Part shown: positions 1-10,400 of the stretch, piece by piece
Layout of the letters: each line of letters begins with the position of its first letter
Position numbering within the stretch: position 1 is the first letter of the stretch
Assembly (NCBI GenBank): GCA_002118135.1
Contig: BDIU01000032.1
Location: 310,001 to 374,000, forward strand
Length of the DNA: 64,000 nt
Source: Trebouxia sp. TZW2008
Taxonomy: Eukaryota > Chlorophyta > Trebouxiophyceae > Trebouxiales > Trebouxiaceae
Direction: 5' to 3'
Program-made: the position numbers and the translations under genes
The notes under the pieces: model-generated
Databases searched by the model: none
What the model was told of the DNA's origin: nothing
The model's input: the letters and a program-made list of their open reading frames with translations, nothing else

Positions 1-3000
1 TGTGCCCCCTGCACTCTTTCACCAAGCACTTTGATGCAGACACGTACACCCAGACGCCACGCACTGTCAAGCAGCTGCGGCAGGACTTCATGCTTCTCAG
101 GTGATTGAAGGACCTCTTCACTATTTGCGGCTGCTTTTCTTGTGAGTCTGCATGGACCCCTTGACTGTTGGTGACTGCCTTTTTTTGGGTCTATTTTCAA
201 AGCAAAGAAGGAGGACACAGCAGCGGCAGGAATCTGTCATCACGTGTCAGTCATGCAGAAACAAGGTATATCAGTCGAGCACCGCCACCATTCAGCGTAC
301 ACCGTCAAAGCAACTGGTACTTGGTTGCTTGCACTGAAAGCAGAGCTGCAGAGCATGCCATAATATCAGGCAATTGCCTCCAGAGTGAACACCAAGCAGG
401 CAAAAATCTTCACAGCATGCTATGTCAGGCAATGCGTGGACAGTCGCTTGCAAACAATTTCTGCACAATTGCTTGCAAGCAATACATGCATTTTGGGCGT
501 ACAGGCAAAGGAGTGAAGAGGTGAAGGGCATGCCGGGGCAAGAAACAGTCATTACATGACATGCATTAGGTAGCAGCTCTCTTCAGCATATATCGTCAAG
601 TCATACATACAAGCAGGACATGCATGGTGACCTGCAGGCAATGGACTGCAGAGGTGAAGGGCATGCAGGGGCAGCAGCAGGTAGGAGTGGTCACACTGAC
701 CACTACCAGCCTGCAGCAGGTCTCGTCAGCATACTTCGCTGGACCTTACATGCACAGTGGCTTGCAGGCAAAATCTGCTTGGCACTGACCGTACAGCTCA
801 CTCTGTGGCACCAGAGGCACTTGCTCCTGCAACCACAGCTGCCACTTCTGTCACTACAGACACTGACATGCATGGCGGCTTGCAGGCAATGGAGCGCAGA
901 GGTGAAGGGCATGCAGGGGCAGCAGCGTGTGGGAGTGGTCACACTGACCACAGCCAGCCTGCAGCAGGAGCTGGGGCAAGCCCTGGAGGCTGCTGTAGAT
1001 GCCCTCATGCTTCACCTCTGCCGAGAGGCGTGCCAGCGTTGTCAAGCAGCAATGACCTCCTGCTTAGCACTCACGAGGTGACCCCGCAGCTCTGGCAGCT
1101 TCAAGTCTCTTGTGTCCTGCTGTGATTGCAAACTTACTCATTGTGCATCTGCTCAAGATCAGAAGTGTCCAGCTGGCCCAAACAGCCAGAAGTCCAGTTG
1201 CTTATAGCGTTGCTGCTAATGTGTGCTGCAGTCACAAGGGCTTGTGCCTTGAACTTGACATTTAAACGTGCTGCATCTTGCATGGGGTTGTCACAGACAG
1301 TGTGCAATGTGAGCATGCTGAAATTACAATTTTGGACGGCACCTTTGTGGATGCTTTCTGAGCTTTGACTTGCTCTGAATTGCTGACACAGTATCCTCAC
1401 TTTGCAGGCCTTTCGAGGCCATGTCAGCAAGCTGCATGACGCTTGCGACTACATCACAAGCACACCTGAGACAGCTTCCTCAGAACTTGCTGCCATCAGC
1501 AGGCAAATCAAGCTAAACCTTCTGGCATTTCCACAAGCTTCTTCACAAAGCATCAAAAGGAGACTTGACAGGTTGTCTGTGCTATGCAAGAGAAGGGAGA
1601 GGCACAACAAGCTGGCCTGACCAGCTTTCCTGATTGATGGCAGGCGAGTGAGGGAGGAGCATAACCAGATGACTTGACAAACATTCTTGATTTGGCACAA
1701 CAAGTTGATTTGACTATTTCTCCTATTTTGGCGGCAGGCAAGTGAGGGAAAGGCAGAACAAGCTGAATGAGTCTGCGGGGTGGCTGGAAAGTGAGGGAGA
1801 GGCACAACAAGCTGACTGGACACACATTCTTGATTGGCAGCAGACAAGTGAGAAAGAGACACAACAAGCTGACTTGACCAACTTTCTTGATTGGCGGCAA
1901 ACAAGTGAGTCAGAGGCACAACAAGTTGGATGAGTTTGCAAGGTGGCTGGCAAGTGAGGGAGAGGCGCAGCAAGCCGATTTGACCAACTTTCTTGACTGG
2001 CAATAGGCAAGTAAGACGTGGGCACAAGAAGCTGACTTGACCACATTTCTTGATTTGTGGCAGGCAAGTGAGGGAGAGGCACAACAAGCTGGATGAGTTC
2101 GCGGGCTGGCTGGCAGTGGTGAAGCGGGTGCAAGGGCAGGAGCAGCAGCGCCAGCAGCAGGAGGACACCGCCCTGGTCCTGTGGGACATGTATCTTGCCT
2201 ATGGGGGCAAGCCTGTTGCAGACCAGCAGGAAAAGTTTGATGAGATGAAGGAGGACTCAGCAGCCTTCCAAAAGGTGCCACGCTTTGGCAAAAGCGCTGC
2301 CTGCTGGTGTGAGGGTGTCCGAAGCAACTGTATTGAGCCAGCTTCCAACCTGTACAGGTCTCACTGTATGAACAATGCTTCAACATTTCAAGGAGGCACA
2401 CCATGTGTAAAAAGCCTGCCGGCATTGCAATCTCATGCAGTGCGCTTCACCTATTCCTTTGACAGTCAAGTCAAGCAACCAATATCAAGTAATGGTACAG
2501 ATGTCTGCATTGCTCGCCATCAGTGTGCAAAAGTCAGCTGACTTGTTGAGATCATTGACATGCTAAGAAGAGCCACTGACATGCAGGCATGCAGTGATGG
2601 TGTCAGGTTCTTGGATGAGCGGCGGGCTGGCATGATTGGCCTGCTTGACCGCAGTGTGCGCGATGCTGTGTTGCAGCACAAGGTAATGCAACTGCAACAA
2701 TCACTAGCATTGAGCAACAGCATTGAGCACATCCAGCTTAGTCCTGAACATGCCACAGTCACTGCTGTTCACTGCAACTCAAAGTACATCTTCTCCTTGC
2801 CCATATCCGTCACCTGCTGCAGTGATGTGGTAGCTGGCTGTAGGCCTTGAGCTTTGCATTGCAATTGATGTCAGAACTGGTGCCCATTTAGCTTTTGTCA
2901 CTGTACCCTGCACATGCACACTGACTGCATTCCAGCTACTGCCAGCATCTCAAGCTGGACACAATGATAAGTATGTGCTCACTGGACAATGCTGCTTGCT

Positions 3001-4873
3001 GTGCACAGGAGGTGTCACTGGCAGTGGGGTCGTGCTTTGACATGGACCCAGACCAGCCCCCTCAGGAGGCCCTGGCTCAGCTGGACGACCTTGTCAGTCA
3101 AGTGGACAATGTTGCAGAGCGCTGCCGCAAGCTGCTGAGCCACCAGCAGCTGTTTGCAGTGCAGCAAGCTGAGTTCAAAGACACGCACGATCTGTATGAG
3201 TGAGTTTCATACCTTTGTCGGCCCCTGTATAGCTGATCCTGGCAAATACAGTTGATAGTGCTTCACATTGCAAAGCTGCTGAGCACCAAAACGGCCCAAC
3301 TTGAACACAGATGCTTCTGTGCAACCAGGCCTGCAAAAGCAACTGAAGCAGTCGATGCTGCTTCCTAGTCTGCTTGTCGGGCTGATACAATGGTAGGATC
3401 AGTTGAGTTGGACAAACGATTTCACCAAAACAATAACCATGGTCTGCAACGCTGTGTGATCATGTTGCAGGCATTTGCAGATTCACCGCAACCGGTGGCA
3501 GCTGATGAAGCAAGTCGCTGATGTCCACAAGGCTTGGATGCAGACAAAGTGGGCAGACCTTCAGCCAGATGCAGCGGCACAGCAACTGCAGAGTGTGCAG
3601 GCAGCTCAAGCTCAGGCTTTTGCTGAGGGCCTCCCTGAGGTGGGTCTCCTGTTCTTACTGCATTGAAAATGTGCAGGCAGCTCAAGCTCAGGCTTTTGCT
3701 GAGGGCCTCCCGGAGTGGGCAATCTGCTTGTAGCTGCTTGCGCAATTCCTGATACAAGGGCCCTGATCTACCTAGCTGCCTGATCAAAAGCCTGATATGG
3801 ATCCCCTGTTCTTGGCTACATTTTATATACCTGAGACAAAAGCAAGCGTCTTTTGAAATGGCAAGCATGCCTTTCATTGATTGATATGGTTACGAGCGCA
3901 TGCACCTCACAGCATATTTTGCATAAGAACAGCTTGACACAATGCTTTGCAATCACATGCAAGCTGCAGTAAAGATTATTGGGCAAGTCTGGCCTTGGGG
4001 CCAGGCTGTGAACAGACTGACTGCAGAGTGCTGCTTGACACGATTTGTTATTCATGACAAGCACGTCATGACACCGCAAATTGTGTTTGCCTGACTTTGA
4101 ACTTTGCAGTGTGTGTCGCCAGCAACAATGGTAGTCTGCGTCTTCTATTATTGCCAATCATTCTAGAGGACAGCCTCGTATGCACATTGGGTGGCCTGAC
4201 TTTGCTCTGTGCTCGTGACAGGAGCCTGCCTTGCAAAGGGTGGCACAGCAGAATTTCCAGGATCTGGAGAAGATGCTGCCCTTAGTTTGCTGTCTTGCTG
4301 GTCCAAAGTCCAGCAAGGAGCAATACTGGATTGAGGTCTTCAGGTTCATGGATCAAGCCATGTCCGCAGACACAGCAGATTGCTCTTTGGAGCAGTTGGG
4401 TGAAGATGCATTTACTGCTATGACTCATACAGTTCAGGTACGGGGGAAACCCACAAGAATTGCTCTTTAGAGCATTTGGGTGAAGATGCGTTCACTGCTA
4501 TAGCTCATACACATCAGGTACAAGAAAGGTCTGAGACCCATGTACCCATCAAAGTAGTGTTTCTGAAGCTGTCACAAAGCTTGCTCGTCAGCGCAGCTCT
4601 TAAATCTGCTTTCAAATCACCAGTCAAGTCCCCTTGGGGTATGGTCTGCACAGTTGCTACCGATGCAGAAACCAATGCATATAGCAAAAGGCATCATATG
4701 TGGCCGTTTACCCATCCAATGCATAAGACAGAAACTCAGACTGCTTGCTGTCTTTGTTGCAGATTCAGTCAATCATGAGGGGCGATCCTCCTCCTGAGCC
4801 ATTGTCCACCAATGCTTGGGGAGACAGTAGCGCTCAGGCTGACAGCACAACTGAGCAAGACTCAGGCTGGTGA
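1..4873 (+). CDS. Dynein heavy chain stem/linker region, 3' part of a gene that ends before the AAA motor
   Basis: The gene enters from the left edge. Exons I can read: 1-100, about 888-1045, 1408-1535, about 2069-2271, about 2535-2680, 3009-3199, 3471-3639, 4222-4437 and 4763-4873 (TGA). The peptides follow the order of the dynein tail-to-linker region: a segment beginning RVGVVTLTTASLQQEL resembles the conserved VGLL-type block; later come a Q-LF block (SHQQLFAVQQAEF), a W-rich block (HRNRWQLMKQVADVHKAWM) and KMLPLVCCLAGPKSSKEQYW, which matches the linker motif 'PLI-dL-p-l-rHW'. Phases agree across the last four junctions. In a normal heavy chain thousands of codons of AAA ring follow; here the frame ends 35 residues after the last junction and the next gene lies on the other strand. 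It could be a tail-only protein, a pseudogene fragment or a badly assembled gene. Assignment to dynein rests on motif order, not on an alignment. Confidence 0.6.
502..967 (+). repeat. Tandem copies of a dynein exon start
   Basis: About 100 bases at 868-967, which include the splice acceptor and the first part of a dynein exon, have a close copy at 619-720 (offset about 249). A shorter, more diverged copy lies at 502-540. The shared core contains GAGGTGAAGGGCATGC. Only the right-hand copy continues into an open exon, so the others are intron sequence derived from the exon. Confidence 0.8.
1590..2095 (+). repeat. Intronic array of about nine copies of an exon start
   Basis: The motif AGTGAGGGAGAGGCACAACA occurs, with a few changes, near 1590, 1647, 1741, 1790, 1849, 1905, 1953, 2010 and 2068, roughly every 50 to 60 bases. 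The last copy is the true exon start: it runs on as VRERHNKLDEFAGWLAVV. Most copies carry a CAGGCAAGTGAGGG-like boundary and TTTCTTGATTGGCGGCA-like linker sequence. The array lies between the exon ending near 1535 and the exon starting near 2069. Confidence 0.85.
3595..3716 (+). repeat. Duplicated exon end with donor region
   Basis: The last 46 bases of the exon ending at 3639 are repeated at 3671-3716, 76 bases downstream, inside the following intron. In the second copy the last bases read CCGGAGTGGG instead of CTGAGGTGGG, so the GT donor has become less clear. The first copy keeps the reading frame phase needed by the next exon at 4222. Confidence 0.85.
4380..4521 (+). repeat. 80-bp duplication of an exon end including the GT donor
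   Basis: Bases 4380-4441 and 4460-4521 are near-identical, offset exactly 80. Both end in TCAGGTAC, so two equivalent donors exist. Using the first gives a phase-0 join to the exon at 4763. The second copy has a TAG (TTTAGAGC) in the coding frame, so it must be intronic. Confidence 0.85.
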
Positions 4874-5190
4874 CCAAACACTCTGTCATGCAGCCAGCTG
4901 CAGCCTTATGTTTTTCTTCAAGTGAGCAGTCAACACAGTCTGGCAACACTCAAGATGATTGCCAACAACGCTATCATGCAGTCAGCTGCAGCCTTGTGTC
5001 TTTCTTGTGGTGAGCAGCACATTCGAGCAACGTTGAAGATGGTTACCAGCAACCCTCACATGCAGCCATATGCAGCCTTGTGTCTTCCTGGTTGTGAACA
5101 GCACAGTTGAGCAACACTCAGGATGGTGTACAACAACGTTGTCTAATGTTGTCATGCAATACTTTTCAGCCTTGTGGTTTTCTTGTTCTG
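4842..5190 (+). repeat. Degenerate tandem repeat after the dynein stop codon
   Basis: Three to four units of about 85 to 90 bases follow the terminal exon. Each has an ATGCAGYCAGCTGCAGCCTT-like core, then a TTTCTT-GTGAGCAG segment and a GCAACACTCAGGATGGT-like segment; the first unit overlaps the last codons and the stop of the dynein frame. The remaining bases up to 5221, where the convergent HDDC2 gene ends, hold nothing I recognise. Confidence 0.65.
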
Positions 5191-5221
5191 CACACAAACC
5201 TGAAACACTGCACCACTATGA

Positions 5222-6926
5222 CTAACTTTGTTGTGAGGAATGTGAGGAGTTCTGTCTATCAGCCCGCCGTCTCACAATTTCCTCTGCCCATGACTTGCCT
5301 AATTCAGTTCTGAATCTGCCCTTTGTTGACTCAAAGAAGTCTTGCAAATCCATGCTTTGCTCTGCTTCATACTCGTCTGCTTGCAGAATCATCTCCAGCT
5401 GCACAACAGACAACAGCAATGACTTCAGCAGTACCATTCAAGCAAGGTACATATCACATGCGGTCTGTGCATACGCACATGTGTGTATATACGCTGGCTG
5501 GAAAGTAAGAAGTGTATGTGTGAGATGAGAACCACTCTTGGCAGTGCACGTGCAACTTGCACACACTTGCGAGTCTGCCAATACAAGTACGCGCCAATAC
5601 AAGTATCTGCTGATTGATCTGCTGCTTTGAGAGCAGCAACCCAGGGCTGCCCCTATAACCAGAGGCTCCCGCTATGACGCCCAGCGGCGTGCCGTTTTTT
5701 CTTTCTTTCTATGTGCTACAAGCTGACCTCATTGACATCAATTCACTCTGTTGAATTTTGATTGCATGCAAGTGACTGATGGATGACAGCCTCACAGTCT
5801 TTTAATTGCTGCCAGCAGCACTGCAGTGGAGCTGAAAGGTGTGCTGCAATACCTTGTCGAAGTCTTTGACCAGAAGAGCTTCTGGAGACTGACCGTCCTC
5901 ATACTCCTGCCATAACTGCTCAACCTCCTGTCCTGCATCACAACAGGCTTCATGTCCATGTCAACGGTCATGCTTGCTGCCGCTGGAGCAGCACCACCTG
6001 GCTGCTTCTACGCACAGCAGCTATGACTCAGCACTTTGCAATGAGCGACACATGGACACCTTTGTCGCATTTGCAGACACGTACATACGCCCCCAGTACG
6101 GCATGGGGTTCAGTAATTAATTTTGCATGTCTATGGTACTATGCTTTTACTCACTCATAGAAGCTTCCAGAACAATGCCTCGTAAAGCATTCTTTGCCTT
6201 TCAACAGCTGTGTACTGTGGCATGCATGGCATTTTGACATGCATTAAGCAATTGACAGGCAATCTGCATGAAGTCCAGAGACTGCTCTGCATCAACGTGG
6301 ATGTCATGCGCACCTGCTGCAGTTTGAGCTCCAAGCATGTTCCTGATCTTGTGCATGGCCTCAGTCTCTAGCTGGTTCTTTACTTCTTTGGTGACATTGT
6401 CACTAGGGGCGATGTCCCCAACAATTGCTGCACCATGACACAGATAGGCTGGCATGAGATGTGCAGTGTGACAGCAGACTGCGTATATATATTGGGGCTG
6501 CTGTGGTGGTTGACTAGACCCATGCTGTACCTTCTGCTACATCATGAACTATTGCCATCTTGATGCACCTGTGGGTAGCAAAGTCATTGCTGAAACCGCA
6601 TTTGTGTTTTGGTTCTACAATTTGAGAACCAATTATCTGCTGACTCACCAACCTGTTGCTATCAACATTGCTGTCATTGCAGATGAATGCCATCATCGAC
6701 ATTCTGTACATGTGATCTGCTATACTTTCAGCGCCAAGCACGCCCTTCCTGACCCAGCCAGTACGCTTTGTTTTCTGCAAGTTACCTTGCCTATCAAAAC
6801 TGAATGTCGCAGATCGACTGGCAGACGTCGATGTGTTGAAGAGAATACATTGGAACAGACCTTTAGATTCTGCAGCAAAGTGAGAAAATCGATGGCTTGG
6901 GATGGAGAAGTAGTTGCTCCAGCCAT
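5222..6926 (-). CDS. HDDC2: HD-domain 5'-deoxynucleotidase, HDDC2 / YfbR-like
   Basis: Exons on the minus strand: 6926-6861, 6774-6653, 6568-6531, 6427-6314, 5932-5853, 5398-5222; 198 residues if the ATG at 6926 is used. The family removes phosphate from (deoxy)nucleoside monophosphates and depends on a divalent metal. The metal-binding HD-domain histidines and aspartates are visible in [10 protein letters not shown] and [17 protein letters not shown]. The C-terminal block [10 protein letters not shown] followed by DLQDFFEST is also typical. All exon phases agree. An in-frame ATG at 7103 would add 59 residues rich in Arg, Ser and Thr with almost no acidic residues, as in a mitochondrial or plastid targeting peptide; plant homologues often carry such an extension. 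The length without it is close to human HDDC2 (about 200). The gene runs towards the dynein gene and away from the helical-protein gene. Confidence 0.94.
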
Positions 6927-7103
6927 TTGGTTGCACTGGGTGCAGCCAGTAAGGCTGCGTCGGTGATCAACGGGATGGCTGAGAGTCCGAGGAACGGTGT
7001 GAGAGCTCTGTCTTGACAGTGACTTAGGGCGGACAGTACAATGGCGGACAGGAAAGACGTGCAGGAAGCGCTGACTGATCAACGTCGAGATGTTGGCCAA
7101 CAT

Positions 7104-7426
7104 ACAGGACGCCCCAAGGGCATCTCACGCGCGCCTCGTATCTCTACTGCAATCAAGCTTCCGATTCACTGTCTGCGAACGCCTGTCTGGTGGGTGTGGC
7201 AAGCGATGCAAGTCTTTATGCTCGCTAGGTCAAGGTCTCGTTTAAACTGTACAAACTCACTGCAGCTGGCTGTCTTGTGTGCTGCACGGCTTTAGGGCAG
7301 TCTAAACCACGCCGCGCAACGCTGCGCTCGCGGAATGATCCACTGAGCCACAGCGTGACTGTTCGCAGCCTCTGAGCACTGCTCTCGGAGCACCTGCCAG
7401 GCCTGGTTGCTGGTGATCACACAGCT
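7104..7426. promoter_or_regulatory. Divergent intergenic promoter region
   Basis: About 320 bases separate the upstream start option of HDDC2 (minus) from the first ATG of the helical-protein gene (plus). No convincing TATA box is visible. The stretch holds no open frame I would call a gene. By position it should drive both genes. Confidence 0.45.
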
Positions 7427-10400
7427 ATGGCGGCAGACAGCAACCAGGGGAAAGCGACCAACACCCATCACTTTGAGTCAATGATGGTGTGCGCTGCAGC
7501 AAATGCCGCCGGCGCGAGGCTGCTTTCTGGTTGATATGATGCATGCTGTGCTTCCAGGCTGGGCTGAGGTCATTTGAGCCTAGTATGAGCGAGTCAGAAA
7601 GCAGCCTGTTAATGGCGATATTGCAGCATTGCAAGTCTGCAGACCATGCCAGACAGCCTTTAGCATGCACAGGCTTGCAAGCTGCATGTCAAGCAAGCGT
7701 CATGGTCAGCATGCTGTCCCACTCTCTCTTCTAACGCCTTGCATAGGTCAGGATCATTGTCAAACTGTGCTTGCTGTGCTGTAGTTCTTCAATTTTCTTG
7801 CCAGAGCAGAGAATGGCAACACTCTACCAAACCAGCCAAAGTTAGCCAAAGACGTAGCAGTGGTGCGTAACAGACCAAGCGCAGGTGCAGTGTTATCCTG
7901 GCATATTGAAATGAGCATTTGATGCACAGCTTCTGCCATGTGCAGGATTGCTTCAAAGTTGCGCCAGGTATCATGCAACTTCTGAGATCATGGTCAGGCT
8001 CAGGCCCTGATGCTGGCGCATGTCAAACACTTCTGACTGAGGCAATTGAGACATTCCTCAGACTGGCCAAACATGCCCTGCTGTCCAAACTGTAAGTGCT
8101 GTCACAGCTTACCTTGAACAGTCAAATCAACCCAAAGCCATCAAACACAGCTTGTGCTTTGACAATGCTTGGCCAACTCATGTTGCAATCATTGGACTGC
8201 CCTGTTTTCATACCTTATGTGCAAGGTCGGCGCAAAAGGCGAAGTCCCAGAATTGATGAAGCAGAAAGAAGCTAATATCTCCACCTTTGCAAGGGAGCGT
8301 TGCATGCACTGCAATACTGTTTACTCCATTGATGATCTGGAAGCAGACTCCCAAAACTGCACTGTCGAGCAAGCTTTTGAAAAACGCCGAGATCACATGT
8401 CATAGCAACAATATCGTGCAATGCCGTTTTGTGTGCAGATGGCTGCAAAAGATTGGCTCAGATGAGTTTTCTGCCATAGCAGCTGCAATGCGAGGTGCAG
8501 TCAAGGATTGTGCTGTACCCATGCTGTGCTCCCTAGCTTCACAAGCAGATACACCAGGTGGCGACGCCATCCTGAAACCCTTCGAGGAGCTTGTGGCAAT
8601 AGGTGGGTCCAGTCTGTGCTGATGCTGGTCATTGGGGTCCTGCAATGTAAACAAAGTCTTGCCTTGCTATGAGAAGGTATAATCAGCAGGCCAGACACAA
8701 GCAACTGTACACCTCAGCCAGTGAGCTGAGAAGCTCTGAATCCAAGTGCAGCTGAGGCTGTGCTGAGCCAACCAGTGCTGACTGCTGGCGTCGTTTGGCA
8801 CACATGTTGATCAACACATTCCTGTCTCATGAATACAAAAATTGGAAACAATGCAGCATTGCAGTTGTTTGCCTTGTTGTGAGGTCAAGAAACACCTTTG
8901 CAACACTGTCCTTGCACATTGATGCGCACATTGAGTCAAATGCAGAGTTGCAGTGGTTCGCCTTGTTGATGCAGGGAGGAGGTCAGCAGACATCATTGCT
9001 GGTCGGCTCCAGGGCTCACAGGCAAACGAGCTGCGCAGCTTTGCAGTGCTCAACCTTGCTTGGAGCAGCATTGTGAAGCTGCTGCTGGTTTCTGCTGACC
9101 AGCCTCAGCAAGACGCCATTGCAGATAGTAAGCCACTGTCCACTGCTTACATGACCCGCCATTCTGGGCCATTGACTTTGTGATTGTCCAGTGAATCTTC
9201 ACAATCGCCTTTTCAATGATTGACTCTGTGAAAGTCCTGTGTATCATGTGTGTTGCATTTGCACCCATGTATTGCATGCTTCACAACTGACACTGCATCT
9301 CAGAGATTCACTCCCTGAAATGCTTGCGTATTGCATATGACATTTGCCTTCATCAGTGCTACAGACGGTACACTTTATGTGCACTGATTGCCATGATTTC
9401 CTAATCTCCTGTGCACTGCAGGGTATAAGTATCTGCTTGCTTTCTCAGTCAGACACTCAGGAATTGCTGTAAGAATGGGTGCGGACTGTCTTGCTTGATT
9501 GGCACAGCTATCTAACATGCCTGACTTGCAGCTGTTCAGTTGTCACGGCTGCTGCAGCACTGACTGTTGATACAGATTGCCTTACTCTCTTGTTATGGCT
9601 AAATACAGATCACTTGTGCAATAGCTGATGTGCCTGCCTTGCAGCTTCCCAGCTGTCACGCCTGCTGCAGCATTGACTGTTGATGCAGATTGTCGTACTC
9701 TCTCGACATAGCCTGAATCCAGCTCAGTTGTGTCAGAACTAGTGTTTCTGGTTTGCAGCTTTCCAGGTGTCCCGGCTGCTGCAGCTGTTGGCCGGGTATG
9801 TGCAGCACGAGATCAACGATCTCATGGACCAACAAGAGCTCAACCAGCTCAAGGTGACTGCACCTGCCTTCCTTGACAGATGTCACTGTCTACACTGCTG
9901 TGTTCCACTGCGCTGCCTGGATTGATGTTGTGACGCTAACAGCATTCCAGACAGGCAGATGGTCATACACTTGACATCTTGCTAGTGTGCCACCCAAAGC
10001 AAATGGACGCCATGTGGCAACCACCGCCAGATGGTCTGCAACTGGGCAATGTGTAGCACAAGTTGCCGTGATTACAGCGCTGCTCACTAGACACCTCTTG
10101 GTTGTATCAAGCTTGTGATTGCATGAAGACATCTCGGCTCTTGCTTGTATGGTTGTGCAATGGGCATGATTGCGTGACTGTATGTATTCTTTCAGACCGT
10201 AAGCTTCCTTGTCGTACTCTGCTGTGATACATGGCTCCGGGTGACATTTTGATAACAGCTGCCAACCTAGCTTTGGCCTGCATCATAGGTGGTCAGGTTT
10301 TGGGCTCAGCACCTGATCAAGCTGGCAAGCACCTTCCACAAGGCTGGGCAGGCCAGCTGGACCTCCCTAGCAGCACTTGTTGCCAACATTCACATGCGCA

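Noticed and set aside
1449..2425. Minus-strand frames of up to 246 codons across the dynein intron array
   Set aside because: The frame is open because the repeat unit has no stop in that reading. The peptide is a low-complexity Leu/Cys/Ser repeat with no start context or exon partners.
7760..7978. 72-codon minus-strand frame with protein-like composition
   Set aside because: The plus strand has coding-like pieces over the same bases that fit the neighbouring exons of the helical-protein gene, and no second minus-strand exon is found.
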